The notes beneath the pieces are model-generated. The model did no database searches. It was not told where the DNA came from and worked only from the letters and a program-made list of their open reading frames with translations. This document shows positions 7,907-14,883 of a stretch of 22,890 nt of DNA, piece by piece (the first letter of the stretch is position 1; each line of letters opens with the position of its first letter). The position numbers and the translations under genes are program-made. This DNA is from SZUA-35 sp037969565 (GTDB lineage: Bacteria > Actinomycetota > Acidimicrobiia > Acidimicrobiales > SZUA-35): contig JBBKXQ010000109.1 of NCBI GenBank assembly GCA_037969565.1, forward strand, positions 1 through 22,890, in the 5' to 3' direction.

Positions 7907-8413
7907 ATGTTGGACCTCGGGGTCGATCTGAATGCCTGGCCTTGGGTATGGCTGTTCATTGCCGTGGCGTTCGCGATCATCGAGGTCACCGTTCTCGGAG
8001 GGTCATTCGTTCTCCTCCCGTTTGCCGTCTCTGGATTCGCCGCAGCAATTCTGGGTTTCTACGACGCCCCGATCGAAGCGCAGTGGGCGATTTTCGTTTT
8101 GGGTGGAGGTGTCCTGTGGGTCGGTTTCTATCGCTGGGCAAAGTCGTTTCTCCGCGACAACGTCCTCCCGCCGGGAGTCGGCGCTGATCGTCTCGTTGGA
8201 ATGATCGGGGTTGTTACTGTGCCAATCACTCCTTACGACACCGAGCGTCTGGGACGGATATCGGTGGCGGGCGAGGTCTGGGGCGCAATCAGTGGAAATG
8301 ACGTCCTGCTGCCAACGGGCTCGAGAGTTCGCGTAGTGTCAATGCAGGGGACTCGTGTCGTCGTCGAGCCGGTCGACTACGACAATTTGCCGTCCGGGGA
8401 GAAGCGACCGTGA
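7907..8413 (+). CDS. NfeD-family membrane protein (short form)
   Basis: A 168-residue protein with three hydrophobic segments (about residues 12-30, 33-52 and 58-76). They are followed by a soluble beta-rich domain (about 93-155) containing GMIGVVTVPI, GRISVAGEVWGA and GSRVRVVSMQGTRVVVEP, the pattern of the NfeD C-terminal OB-fold. The serine-protease domain of long NfeD proteins is absent. Short NfeD proteins are nearly always encoded beside an SPFH/stomatin partner, as here, and are thought to act with it in membrane-domain organisation. The ATG at 7907 follows GGTGGG. An in-frame ATG at 7859 would add 16 polar residues and is less likely. The TGA overlaps the GTG of the next gene by 4 bases. 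Confidence 0.87.
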   Translation: MLDLGVDLNAWPWVWLFIAVAFAIIEVTVLGGSFVLLPFAVSGFAAAILGFYDAPIEAQWAIFVLGGGVLWVGFYRWAKSFLRDNVLPPGVGADRLVGMIGVVTVPITPYDTERLGRISVAGEVWGAISGNDVLLPTGSRVRVVSMQGTRVVVEPVDYDNLPSGEKRP

Positions 8414-9447
8414 GCGCCGCCGCAATTTTCATCGCAGCCATCGCCATCGTCGCCATCGCGGTGCTGATCCGAGCAGTCAAGATCGTGCGCCCATTTCAGC
8501 AGGGTCTGGTCGAGCGGCTCGGCCGATACAAGACAACCAAGCAACCCGGCTTCAACTTGATCATGCCGTTCATCGAACGACTCCAACTGATCGACATGCG
8601 AGAGCAGGTCGTTGATGTACCTCCGCAGGAAGTCATCACCGAAGACAACGTGGTGGTATCGGTTGACGCCGTTGTCTATTACGAGGCAACCGACCCGCAA
8701 CGCCTGGTCTACAACGTCGCCGACTTCTTCACCGCAATCACCAAGCTGGCCCAGACCAACCTGCGCAACCTCATCGGAGATCTCGAACTCGACAGGGCGT
8801 TGACGTCGAGAGACCGAATCAACAGTCAGCTCCGCGCCGTGCTCGACGATGCCACCGACAAGTGGGGGGTTCGAGTTGTGCGAGTAGAGATCCAGCGAAT
8901 CGACCCGCCACCGGACATCGTGTCGGCGATGCATGCTCAGATGCGAGCCGAACGCGATAGGCGGGCCACCGTCACCGAAGCCAAGGGCTACCAAGAGGCT
9001 GCCATCGCTCGGGCCGATGGCGAGAAGCAAGCGGCTGTGCTGGCGGCCGAGGGTCGGAAGGAAGCCGCCATTCTCGACGCCGAAGGCGATGCTCGAGCGA
9101 TCGGATTGAGGGCCGAAGCCGACCGACTGCGACTCGAGAAGATCGGCATCGGCGAGGGTGCCGCCGCCCTCGCTCGCCTCACAGGAATCAAGGAGGCAGA
9201 TGCGGACCGAAACGTTCTCACGGTCGAGTACTTGACGGCCCTTGCTCGCATCGGCGACGGCCGTGCGACGAAGCTCGTCATTCCCGCCGAATTCTCCGGC
9301 CTGCTAGGAACCGTTGCGGCTCTCACTGAGGCAACCCGACCGGAGGACGACACCGACCAGGTTCGACCCCGAGGGGGTCTACGTGTTCCTCGAGCCCAAG
9401 ATCGGGTCGATCTGCCGTCACCACCGGTTGACGGCGGCGATCGGTGA
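8410..9447 (+). CDS. SPFH/band-7 stomatin-like protein (slipin)
   Basis: A 345-residue SPFH-domain protein. A single N-terminal membrane helix (residues 4-22) leads into the band-7 domain (about 25-190), with RPFQQGLVERLGRY, the DMREQVVDVPPQEVITEDNV-type stomatin block and VVRVEIQRIDPP. A long Ala/Glu/Arg-rich helix of EAxxxAxGEA-like repeats (about 190-275) should form the coiled coil used for ring assembly. A short tail follows, with a disordered Pro/Arg-rich end. Stomatin-like proteins build oligomeric membrane cages that affect neighbouring proteases or lipids. The GTG start at 8410 overlaps the NfeD stop as GTGA, implying coupled translation. Its own TGA overlaps the next start in the same way. 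Confidence 0.93.
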   Translation: MSAAAIFIAAIAIVAIAVLIRAVKIVRPFQQGLVERLGRYKTTKQPGFNLIMPFIERLQLIDMREQVVDVPPQEVITEDNVVVSVDAVVYYEATDPQRLVYNVADFFTAITKLAQTNLRNLIGDLELDRALTSRDRINSQLRAVLDDATDKWGVRVVRVEIQRIDPPPDIVSAMHAQMRAERDRRATVTEAKGYQEAAIARADGEKQAAVLAAEGRKEAAILDAEGDARAIGLRAEADRLRLEKIGIGEGAAALARLTGIKEADADRNVLTVEYLTALARIGDGRATKLVIPAEFSGLLGTVAALTEATRPEDDTDQVRPRGGLRVPRAQDRVDLPSPPVDGGDR

Positions 9448-9923
9448 AACTCGATGACGCTCCGCCCGCAGGGTGGTATCCCGATCCGGAGCACCGGGGA
9501 CGGTTGCGCTGGTGGGACGGCTTGGATTGGAGCGAGGAGCGCCGCGTATCCGCAAGCTCCGCAGAAACTGCGAACGCGATCCGGATCGCTGCCGAGGCCC
9601 GAGCGCCGGAGTTGGCGGATCGTGGCCAGGCCGAGGTCCGGGCCAGTCAACTCGAAACCAGACAGCTGGTCTCGCAGATGCGTGTAGCCGCTCGAGAAGA
9701 GGCCGACCTGGCCGGACAGATGCTCGCCCGGCGAGCGACCGGTTTCATCGAACAGGTTCGTTCGGTCGTGATCGAAAATCTGACTCCGGTCGTCCGGTGG
9801 ATCCGGATCGGTGTGGTCGTCGCCGCCCTTCTCGTCATCGTCTGGTTCGTGATTCAATTCATAGCTCAGGTGACCCTTTTGAACTGGCTGGGCGATCGAA
9901 TCGACAGCGTCATCAGTCGGTGA
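9444..9923 (+). CDS. DUF2510 single-pass membrane protein
   Basis: A 159-residue protein. Residues 7-31 are a DUF2510 domain (PPAGWYPDP ... RWWDGLDWSEE), a short Trp-rich module typical of actinobacterial membrane proteins. Residues 38-118 are a charged helical linker rich in Ala, Glu and Arg. A strong transmembrane helix lies at about 122-148, and only a short polar tail follows. With DUF2510 N-terminal, the domain and helix probably face the cytoplasm. The GTG start overlaps the SPFH stop as GTGA, so it is the third gene of a coupled operon and may be an accessory subunit of the NfeD-stomatin complex. The function of DUF2510 is unknown. Confidence 0.85.
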   Translation: MKLDDAPPAGWYPDPEHRGRLRWWDGLDWSEERRVSASSAETANAIRIAAEARAPELADRGQAEVRASQLETRQLVSQMRVAAREEADLAGQMLARRATGFIEQVRSVVIENLTPVVRWIRIGVVVAALLVIVWFVIQFIAQVTLLNWLGDRIDSVISR

Positions 9924-10036
9924 GATGACCATCGACAGGTCGTCCCCGTGCCGCGACGAACGGCCACTGGCGACGGCCCCGAGACCTCATCAATCGGATC
10001 CCGATCGGTCACCGAGGGAGCCGCCACGGCACGGCA

Positions 10037-10996
10037 TCAAGAAGCCTGGGTCCGCATCCCGATCCGCCGGAGACGGACGAAGACTCGTTCCACGGGGAAG
10101 AGCGGCAACATGGCAAAACCAAGCCCGTGATATGGAAACCACACGAGCATGGTGGCTGCCGTTCCGAAGTGCATCCCGAGTGCAGCGACGACCCAGATGT
10201 TTCGCACGCGTTTTCCTAGCAGCGCCAACGGAGCCAGAATTTCGACGAGCAAGCCGCTCCACGCCATAGAGGAAATCAACCACGGTTTGCCGACGACGAA
10301 TGACGCCAGCGGAGGCTGGCGTGCTCCCAGTAGATCCATGCGAGTAGCGGAGTAGGCGATGTGGTTGCCCAGCGTGGTCGTGTTCACCCACTCGAGCCCA
10401 CTGGTGCGGAGCTTGGCGATGGCGGCGACGACATAGGTGACCGCAGTGATCAACGCCAGGAGCCGGATCGGCCATCCGTAACGAATGCTCGACGTGGACC
10501 GTTTCCGGCTCACCGAGCGTGCGGAGTCCACGGCCCAGCAGTCGGCGGCCGCTGGGGACAAGCCGAGGACGAACACGTGCAGCGTGATGAGATGTTCGAA
10601 ATGGAGCATCTGACCCCACGAACTGTGATAGCTGGCCCACGCAAGCACCGTCAGAGCAAACACCGGGCCGCTCAATCGAAACGCCAGGCCGGCCATGAAC
10701 CCTGCGCCCGACACGACCGCGAGGGCAAAAACCGTCCACACCACTTCCGGCTTGACCGGCCCATTCAGCAGTCCGGCAACCCCGACAGGCTCGAAGTACT
10801 CAGCGGGAAGTCGGGTCACGCGTCTGAACTCCCCCGCCACGGCAAGTAGGTACGTCACGACGAAGCCGCCGACCAAGATTCGAAGGGCTGCCAACCGCTC
10901 CGCCGGTGCGGCAGAGAGCAGCCAACGGTCGATAGCTCGCAGGATCGCGATCGGCGAGACCGACAGGCGAGCTCGCCGTTCGATGCCCGCCGTCAT
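10037..10996 (-). CDS. HTTM-type polytopic membrane protein
   Basis: A 319-residue protein with many hydrophobic segments. It has the layout of the HTTM (horizontally transferred transmembrane) domain family related to vitamin K-dependent gamma-carboxylase. Visible marks are RLAALRILVGGFVVTYL near the N-terminus, LHFEHLITLHVFVLGLSPAADCWAVD-like sequence mid-protein, the ITAVTYVVAAIAKLRTSGLEWV segment and HFGTAATMLVWFPYHGLGF near the end. It should sit in the cytoplasmic membrane; whether it has carboxylase-like chemistry is unknown. The ATG at 10996 (MTAGIERR) overlaps the upstream stop as ATGA and is preferred to the ATG at 11011. It is convergent with the DUF2510 gene. Confidence 0.75.
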   Translation of the reverse strand: MTAGIERRARLSVSPIAILRAIDRWLLSAAPAERLAALRILVGGFVVTYLLAVAGEFRRVTRLPAEYFEPVGVAGLLNGPVKPEVVWTVFALAVVSGAGFMAGLAFRLSGPVFALTVLAWASYHSSWGQMLHFEHLITLHVFVLGLSPAAADCWAVDSARSVSRKRSTSSIRYGWPIRLLALITAVTYVVAAIAKLRTSGLEWVNTTTLGNHIAYSATRMDLLGARQPPLASFVVGKPWLISSMAWSGLLVEILAPLALLGKRVRNIWVVAALGMHFGTAATMLVWFPYHGLGFAMLPLFPVERVFVRLRRIGMRTQAS

Positions 10997-11421
10997 TGAC
11001 TTGGCCCGCACGAGCTGTGGATGGTGCGACTCAAGAGCGACGGTTCTCGTCGCACTCGCTTGATCGCATCATGTCGTTCGGTCGCAATCTCCACCCTCGC
11101 CAATTCGGGCGCTCGGCTTGCGATCACTTGGCACACCGACTCGGTGTCGCGCCGCGAGACGGCATCGTTCAAGTAGGACTGTGCGATGAGTGGATCCCTG
11201 GTGTCGGCGATCGTCGGCATGGAAAGAGTCACCATTTCACCGGTCGGGGAAATGCCGACCGCGGTCACGATGTTGATCTCGTTCGACCGTGTACCCGAGT
11301 ACATCGGATACGTGGAAAAAGGCAGGCCATCCTCGTCCTCGATGAGCGGAGCGAGCATGGCGACCAGGACGGCTGCCGTGACCAGCCGTCGTGCCCACTG
11401 GCGCCAACGCTCACTCGCCAT
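10993..11421 (-). CDS. Small membrane-anchored protein with YPMYS motif, HTTM partner
   Basis: A 142-residue protein with one N-terminal hydrophobic segment (about 12-26) and then LPFSTYPMYS at 33-42. That motif recurs in small proteins encoded beside HTTM-domain genes. The remaining roughly 100 residues look like an extracytoplasmic or membrane-peripheral domain and end in a basic stretch with one late Cys. No enzyme motif is seen. Its TGA overlaps the HTTM start (ATGA), so the two products are probably made together and may form a complex. The gene begins an operon whose promoter should lie in 11422-11692. Confidence 0.7.
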   Translation of the reverse strand: MASERWRQWARRLVTAAVLVAMLAPLIEDEDGLPFSTYPMYSGTRSNEINIVTAVGISPTGEMVTLSMPTIADTRDPLIAQSYLNDAVSRRDTESVCQVIASRAPELARVEIATERHDAIKRVRREPSLLSRTIHSSCGPSQ

Positions 11422-11692
11422 GCGAACAAGCTACATCGTCTGGCTTCTCCAGAATCGACGTGATGCCGCTTTACTCCAGCCGCTGAGAGAACCGAACAGC
11501 CAGGTCACGCAGACCTTCTCACCGTGGGCAAACGGCCATCGTCATCAGTTGAGCGTGATGGGTTGAGTGTCACGAACACAACATTCCGACGTTCCTGGCC
11601 CGATGGCTGAGTTTCGCTTTCTAACGGTCAGCGACGCGGCCTCGTGCGACACGGTCGAGGACCAATTCGACGTCGTTGGCGAGTGATGGCCG
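11422..11692. other. Intergenic region, 271 bases
   Basis: This stretch lies upstream of the YPMYS/HTTM operon and downstream of the fumarylacetoacetate-hydrolase-family gene. I see no convincing gene, RNA or strong terminator hairpin. After the TGA of the hydrolase gene, its frame stays open for 23 more codons reading LANDVELVLDRVARGRVADR. This looks protein-like but is too short to assign. Confidence 0.4.
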
Positions 11693-12586
11693 TCATCGAG
11701 GCCGCGGCGGCTCGTATCCGACGTCGTCGGAGAACTCATCGATGACGGTGTTGCGCAGTGTTCCGAGTTCGGGAACTGTCACCTCGACCACATCGCCGGG
11801 TCGAAGCCAAGTCGGCGGATCAAGCCGCGCTCCGGCGCCGATAGGCGTACCCGAGAAGATGATGTCGCCGGGCCGCAACGTGGTGAATGTGGACAGGTAA
11901 TGGATCTGGTATTCGATCGGGTACTTCATGGTCGCCGGCGTGTCGTCTTGCCGTTTCGCCCCGTTCACGTGGGTGGTCAGGTGTAGCTGCTCGAAATCGC
12001 CGATCTCATCGATGGAAACGAGATGTGGGCCCATGGAACCACTCGACTCCCAGTTCTTTCCCTGGGTCACGTTGAACTTCGCGTGGCGGACCCAATCGCG
12101 GATCGTTCCCTCGTTGCCCAACGTGAGACCGGCGATGTGGTCACGGGCCTGACCCATCGGAATGCGCCGACCCGCTTTGCCGATGACGACGACGATCTCG
12201 CCTTCGTAGTCCAGTTGTGGACTCTCGGGAGGCCGCACGAGTGGGCGGTTATGACCGGTGAAGGAATCAGGGAAGCGCACGAAGACGCTGGGGTAAGCAG
12301 CGTCGGCGGGATCGTCGTACTCGGCGCTTCGACCGCCGTAGTTGACACCGATACAGAAGATCTTGCTCGGCCAAGGGAGGAGCCGTTCGTACGTGATGTC
12401 GGCTGCTGCGACGTCGGCGGGCTCGTCGACGAATGGTCGAGCATCATCGATGCGCCGCTGACCGACGAGTTCGCCGAGATCGTCGACATCGGCGAGGCGG
12501 CGTCGGAGATCGATGACGCCGGCGCCGTCCCTCGAGAGAAGGCCGAAGCTGGACCCGGACGACGTGGAATAGCTGAGAAGTTTCAT
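11693..12586 (-). CDS. Fumarylacetoacetate hydrolase-family protein
   Basis: A 297-residue FAH-superfamily enzyme. The N-terminal subdomain is followed by IFCIGVNYGGRSAEY (77-90) and PSVFVRFPDSFTGH, then the metal-site block LDYEGEIVVVIGKAGR with Glu128 and Glu130. GNEGTIRDW comes next, in which the usual third ligand Asp (as in NDVSARD) appears as Glu159. GKNWESSGSMGPHLV and IIFSGTPIGAG near the C-terminus complete the fold. Family members cleave or decarboxylate acyl-pyruvate-type compounds. Beside hpaE/hpaF-like genes, a role like HpaG (decarboxylation/isomerisation of the ring-cleavage acid) is plausible but not proven. It is transcribed away from the hpaF-like gene across a 34-base gap. 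The Shine-Dalgarno sequence is weak (AAGG about 11 bases upstream). Confidence 0.85.
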   Translation of the reverse strand: MKLLSYSTSSGSSFGLLSRDGAGVIDLRRRLADVDDLGELVGQRRIDDARPFVDEPADVAAADITYERLLPWPSKIFCIGVNYGGRSAEYDDPADAAYPSVFVRFPDSFTGHNRPLVRPPESPQLDYEGEIVVVIGKAGRRIPMGQARDHIAGLTLGNEGTIRDWVRHAKFNVTQGKNWESSGSMGPHLVSIDEIGDFEQLHLTTHVNGAKRQDDTPATMKYPIEYQIHYLSTFTTLRPGDIIFSGTPIGAGARLDPPTWLRPGDVVEVTVPELGTLRNTVIDEFSDDVGYEPPRPR

Positions 12587-12599
12587 TGCGATCGGAACC

Positions 12600-12611
12600 T
12601 TAACATGTTAA
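12600..12611. promoter_or_regulatory. Perfect palindrome, candidate operator in divergent promoter
   Basis: TTAACATGTTAA is a perfect 12-base inverted repeat centred in the 34-base gap between the divergent FAH-family and hpaF-like starts. It is AT-rich in a GC-rich setting. Each strand also contains TAACAT, which fits an actinobacterial -10 element (TANNNT) 14 bases or more ahead of each start. One site could thus control, or be, both promoters. Dimeric regulators of MarR, GntR or IclR type often control such catabolic genes. The regulator is not encoded in the window. Confidence 0.5.
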
Positions 12612-12620
12612 ACAATTCGG

Positions 12621-13013
12621 GTGCCACATCTTTTCTTGGAGTACTCGGCGAACCTGACCGAACACCACGACATCGATGCGATGGTTGCCGCGGCCCATGC
12701 GGCCGCGCTGGCCGACGGCCTCCCGCCTGTCGATGCGCTGCGCACCCGCGGGATCGAACGCCGTCACTATCGCATTGCTGACGGACAGGCCGACCATGCC
12801 TTCGTCGCGATCACGGCGAGGATCGGCCCCGGGCGCGATCCTGAGGCAAAGCTCCGCTTTCTTCGCGCCGTCCTCGACGCCGTCGAGGCCCAACTCGACT
12901 CCGAGCCGAGTCCGCTCGCCATCGCCTGGTCGGCCGAGGTACAGGAAATCGATGCCGAGTTCCGTATCAACCGCAACGACGTTCGCTCTCGCCTTCAGGA
13001 GCAGTCCCCTTGA
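12621..13013 (+). CDS. hpaF: 5-carboxymethyl-2-hydroxymuconate isomerase-like protein
   Basis: A 130-residue tautomerase-superfamily protein of the CHMI (HpaF) type. After the GTG start it reads MPHLFLEYSANL, so Pro2 becomes the N-terminal catalytic proline once Met is removed; this fixes the start at 12621. Family-like blocks follow: the helix after SANL, the RRHYRIADGQADHAFVAI region and GRDPEAKLRFLRAVLDAVE, matching the length of about 125-130 residues. It should tautomerise the acid formed after ring cleavage of homoprotocatechuate or a similar catechol. No clear Shine-Dalgarno precedes the GTG, and the leader must be very short, so near-leaderless initiation is possible. The stop overlaps the next start (TTGA). 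Confidence 0.82.
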   Translation: MPHLFLEYSANLTEHHDIDAMVAAAHAAALADGLPPVDALRTRGIERRHYRIADGQADHAFVAITARIGPGRDPEAKLRFLRAVLDAVEAQLDSEPSPLAIAWSAEVQEIDAEFRINRNDVRSRLQEQSP

Positions 13014-14536
13014 AACCCGCAACAAGCTTTGCCGAGAACGTTTCTGCCGCCAATGGTCATCTCGCTCGGTTCCGGGCCCAACCGCTCCCCCACTTCATCG
13101 GCGGCGTGGGGGTCCCCAGCATTTCGGGCGACACGTTCACCAACACCTCACCAATTGACGGTTCCGTCCTCGGCGAGGTAGCCGCCGGAGACGCGGCCGA
13201 CATCGATGCCGCGGCCAAGGCTGCGGCCGAAGCCTTCGGTGTGTGGAGTTCGACGGCGGGCACCGAGCGAAAGCGAATTCTGCATCGCGTGGCCGACCTG
13301 ATCGAGGAGCGGGCCCACCAGATCGCGGTCACCGAGTGCGTCGACACCGGCCAGACCATGCGATTCATGAGTCAAGCCGCACTTCGTGGCGCCGAGAACT
13401 TTCGCTTCTTCGCTGATCGAGCACCAGCAGCAAACGACGGCACGTCACTCCCAACCGCCGAGCACGTCAATTACACAACTCGGTATCCCATCGGGCCCGT
13501 CGGCGTGATCACTCCGTGGAACACCCCGTTCATGCTGAGCACCTGGAAGATCGCGCCCGCACTTGCGGCCGGCTGCACCGTTGTTCACAAGCCGGCCGAG
13601 TGGAGTCCCTTCACGGCGCACCTTCTGGCCGAGATCGCGCACGAGGCCGGCTTGCCTGCTGGCGTGCTCAACGTGGTCCACGGTCTGGGCGAAACCGCCG
13701 GCAAGAGCCTCACCGAGCATCCTGCGATCAAGGCCATCGCATTCGTCGGCGAGTCGGCCACCGGCTCACGGATCCAGGCCCAAGGCGCTCCGACACTCAA
13801 ACGGGTGCACTTCGAACTCGGGGGCAAGAACCCCGTCATCGTGTTCGACGACGCAGACATCGAACGAGCGCTCGACGCCGCCATCTTCATGATCTACAGC
13901 CTCAACGGCGAGCGCTGTACGAGTTCGAGCCGGGTGCTCGTGCAGGAATCGATCTACGACGACTTCACCGCCCGCCTCGTCGAGAAGATGCGGGCCATAC
14001 CGGTCGGACACCCACTCGACCCCACGAGCGTCATCGGTCCGCTCATCCACCCCCGACACCACGAGAAGGTCAAGAGCTACCTCGCTGTTGCCGAGGCCGA
14101 CGGCGCCACCGTGCACGTCGGAACGGCCTGGGCCGATGCGCCATCCGACGGCTGCTGGGTTGCCCCGATGCTCTTCACCGAAGCGCGGTCGGACATGCGG
14201 ATCGCCCAAGAGGAGATCTTCGGGCCCGCATTGACCGCCCTTGCGTTCAGCGACGAAGCAGACGCCATCAAGATCGCCAACGACGTCGAGTACGGCCTCG
14301 CCGGCTACCTCTGGACCGGTGACGTGGGCCGGGCCCACCGAGTGGCCAACGCACTCGAAGTGGGCATGGTCTGGGTCAACTCCCAGAACGTACGCCACCT
14401 CCCGACCCCATTCGGCGGAACCAAGGCGAGCGGGATCGGGCGAGACGGCGGCGACTGGAGTTTCGATTTCTACATGGAAACGAAGAACATCGCGATCGCC
14501 TATGGGCATCACAACATCCCGAAACTCGGGGGCTGA
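13010..14536 (+). CDS. hpaE: Aldehyde dehydrogenase, 5-carboxymethyl-2-hydroxymuconate semialdehyde dehydrogenase-like
   Basis: A 508-residue NAD(P)-dependent aldehyde dehydrogenase. Active-site landmarks are ITPWNTPF with oxyanion Asn171, VVHKPAEWSP with cofactor Lys194, FELGGKNP with general base Glu269, and NGERCTSSSR with nucleophile Cys303. EEIFGPALTAL and FGGTKASGIGRDGG follow towards the C-terminus. GERCTSSSR together with neighbouring hpaF-like and dioxygenase genes points to an HpaE-like enzyme oxidising the semialdehyde from meta-cleavage. The start is TTG at 13010, supported by AGGAG at 12997-13001 with an 8-base spacer and by overlap with the previous TGA. One base separates its stop from the next ATG. 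Confidence 0.87.
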   Translation: MKPATSFAENVSAANGHLARFRAQPLPHFIGGVGVPSISGDTFTNTSPIDGSVLGEVAAGDAADIDAAAKAAAEAFGVWSSTAGTERKRILHRVADLIEERAHQIAVTECVDTGQTMRFMSQAALRGAENFRFFADRAPAANDGTSLPTAEHVNYTTRYPIGPVGVITPWNTPFMLSTWKIAPALAAGCTVVHKPAEWSPFTAHLLAEIAHEAGLPAGVLNVVHGLGETAGKSLTEHPAIKAIAFVGESATGSRIQAQGAPTLKRVHFELGGKNPVIVFDDADIERALDAAIFMIYSLNGERCTSSSRVLVQESIYDDFTARLVEKMRAIPVGHPLDPTSVIGPLIHPRHHEKVKSYLAVAEADGATVHVGTAWADAPSDGCWVAPMLFTEARSDMRIAQEEIFGPALTALAFSDEADAIKIANDVEYGLAGYLWTGDVGRAHRVANALEVGMVWVNSQNVRHLPTPFGGTKASGIGRDGGDWSFDFYMETKNIAIAYGHHNIPKLGG

Positions 14537-14537
14537 C

Positions 14538-14882
14538 ATGAGCCTGTACTACGTGCAGAAGTTCCTCTTCGAACTCAATCGGGACGAAGGCCTCCAACAG
14601 CGTTATCTCGCCGACCGGTCGGCCGTACTCGTTCCCTACGAGGTCAGCGACGAAGAGCACCAAGCGCTCATCGAACCCGATATCGGCAAGCTGTTCCACC
14701 TCGGAGTGAACGGCCAGATCCTGATGCACTTCGCGGCCCTCCATCAGATCGAGTGGCAGGACTACCTCCAACGCATGCGCAATGGCATTGCCGAGCACGG
14801 CCCTGTTCGCGAAGGGGTCTACGCCGTGACCGGCTACGAGGGCATCGATGCCCACGCACAACGACTCGAACAGGAGGGCTGA
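14538..14882 (+). CDS. LigA-like small subunit of extradiol dioxygenase
   Basis: A 114-residue all-helical protein resembling the protocatechuate 4,5-dioxygenase alpha subunit (LigA) superfamily. It reads VQKFLFELNRDEGLQQRYLAD, EEHQALIEPDIGKLFHLGVNG and LMHFAALHQIEWQDYLQRM, in the helical order usual for LigA. LigA subunits cap the active site of the catalytic LigB-type subunit, which is encoded directly downstream. The ATG at 14538 lies 1 base after the aldehyde dehydrogenase stop. The TGA is 1 base before the next ATG, where AGGAGG (14872-14877) serves the following gene. Confidence 0.8.
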   Translation: MSLYYVQKFLFELNRDEGLQQRYLADRSAVLVPYEVSDEEHQALIEPDIGKLFHLGVNGQILMHFAALHQIEWQDYLQRMRNGIAEHGPVREGVYAVTGYEGIDAHAQRLEQEG

Positions 14883-14883
14883 C

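Noticed and set aside
9993..10005. Inverted repeat ATCGG-ATC-CCGAT between the convergent DUF2510 and HTTM genes, considered as a terminator
   Set aside because: The stem is only 5 base pairs, with a 3-base loop and no T-run on either side; such short repeats are expected by chance.
11545..11739. 64-codon minus-strand frame between the YPMYS gene and the FAH-family gene
   Set aside because: There is no family resemblance or ribosome-binding site, and it overlaps the FAH-family 3' end in another frame.
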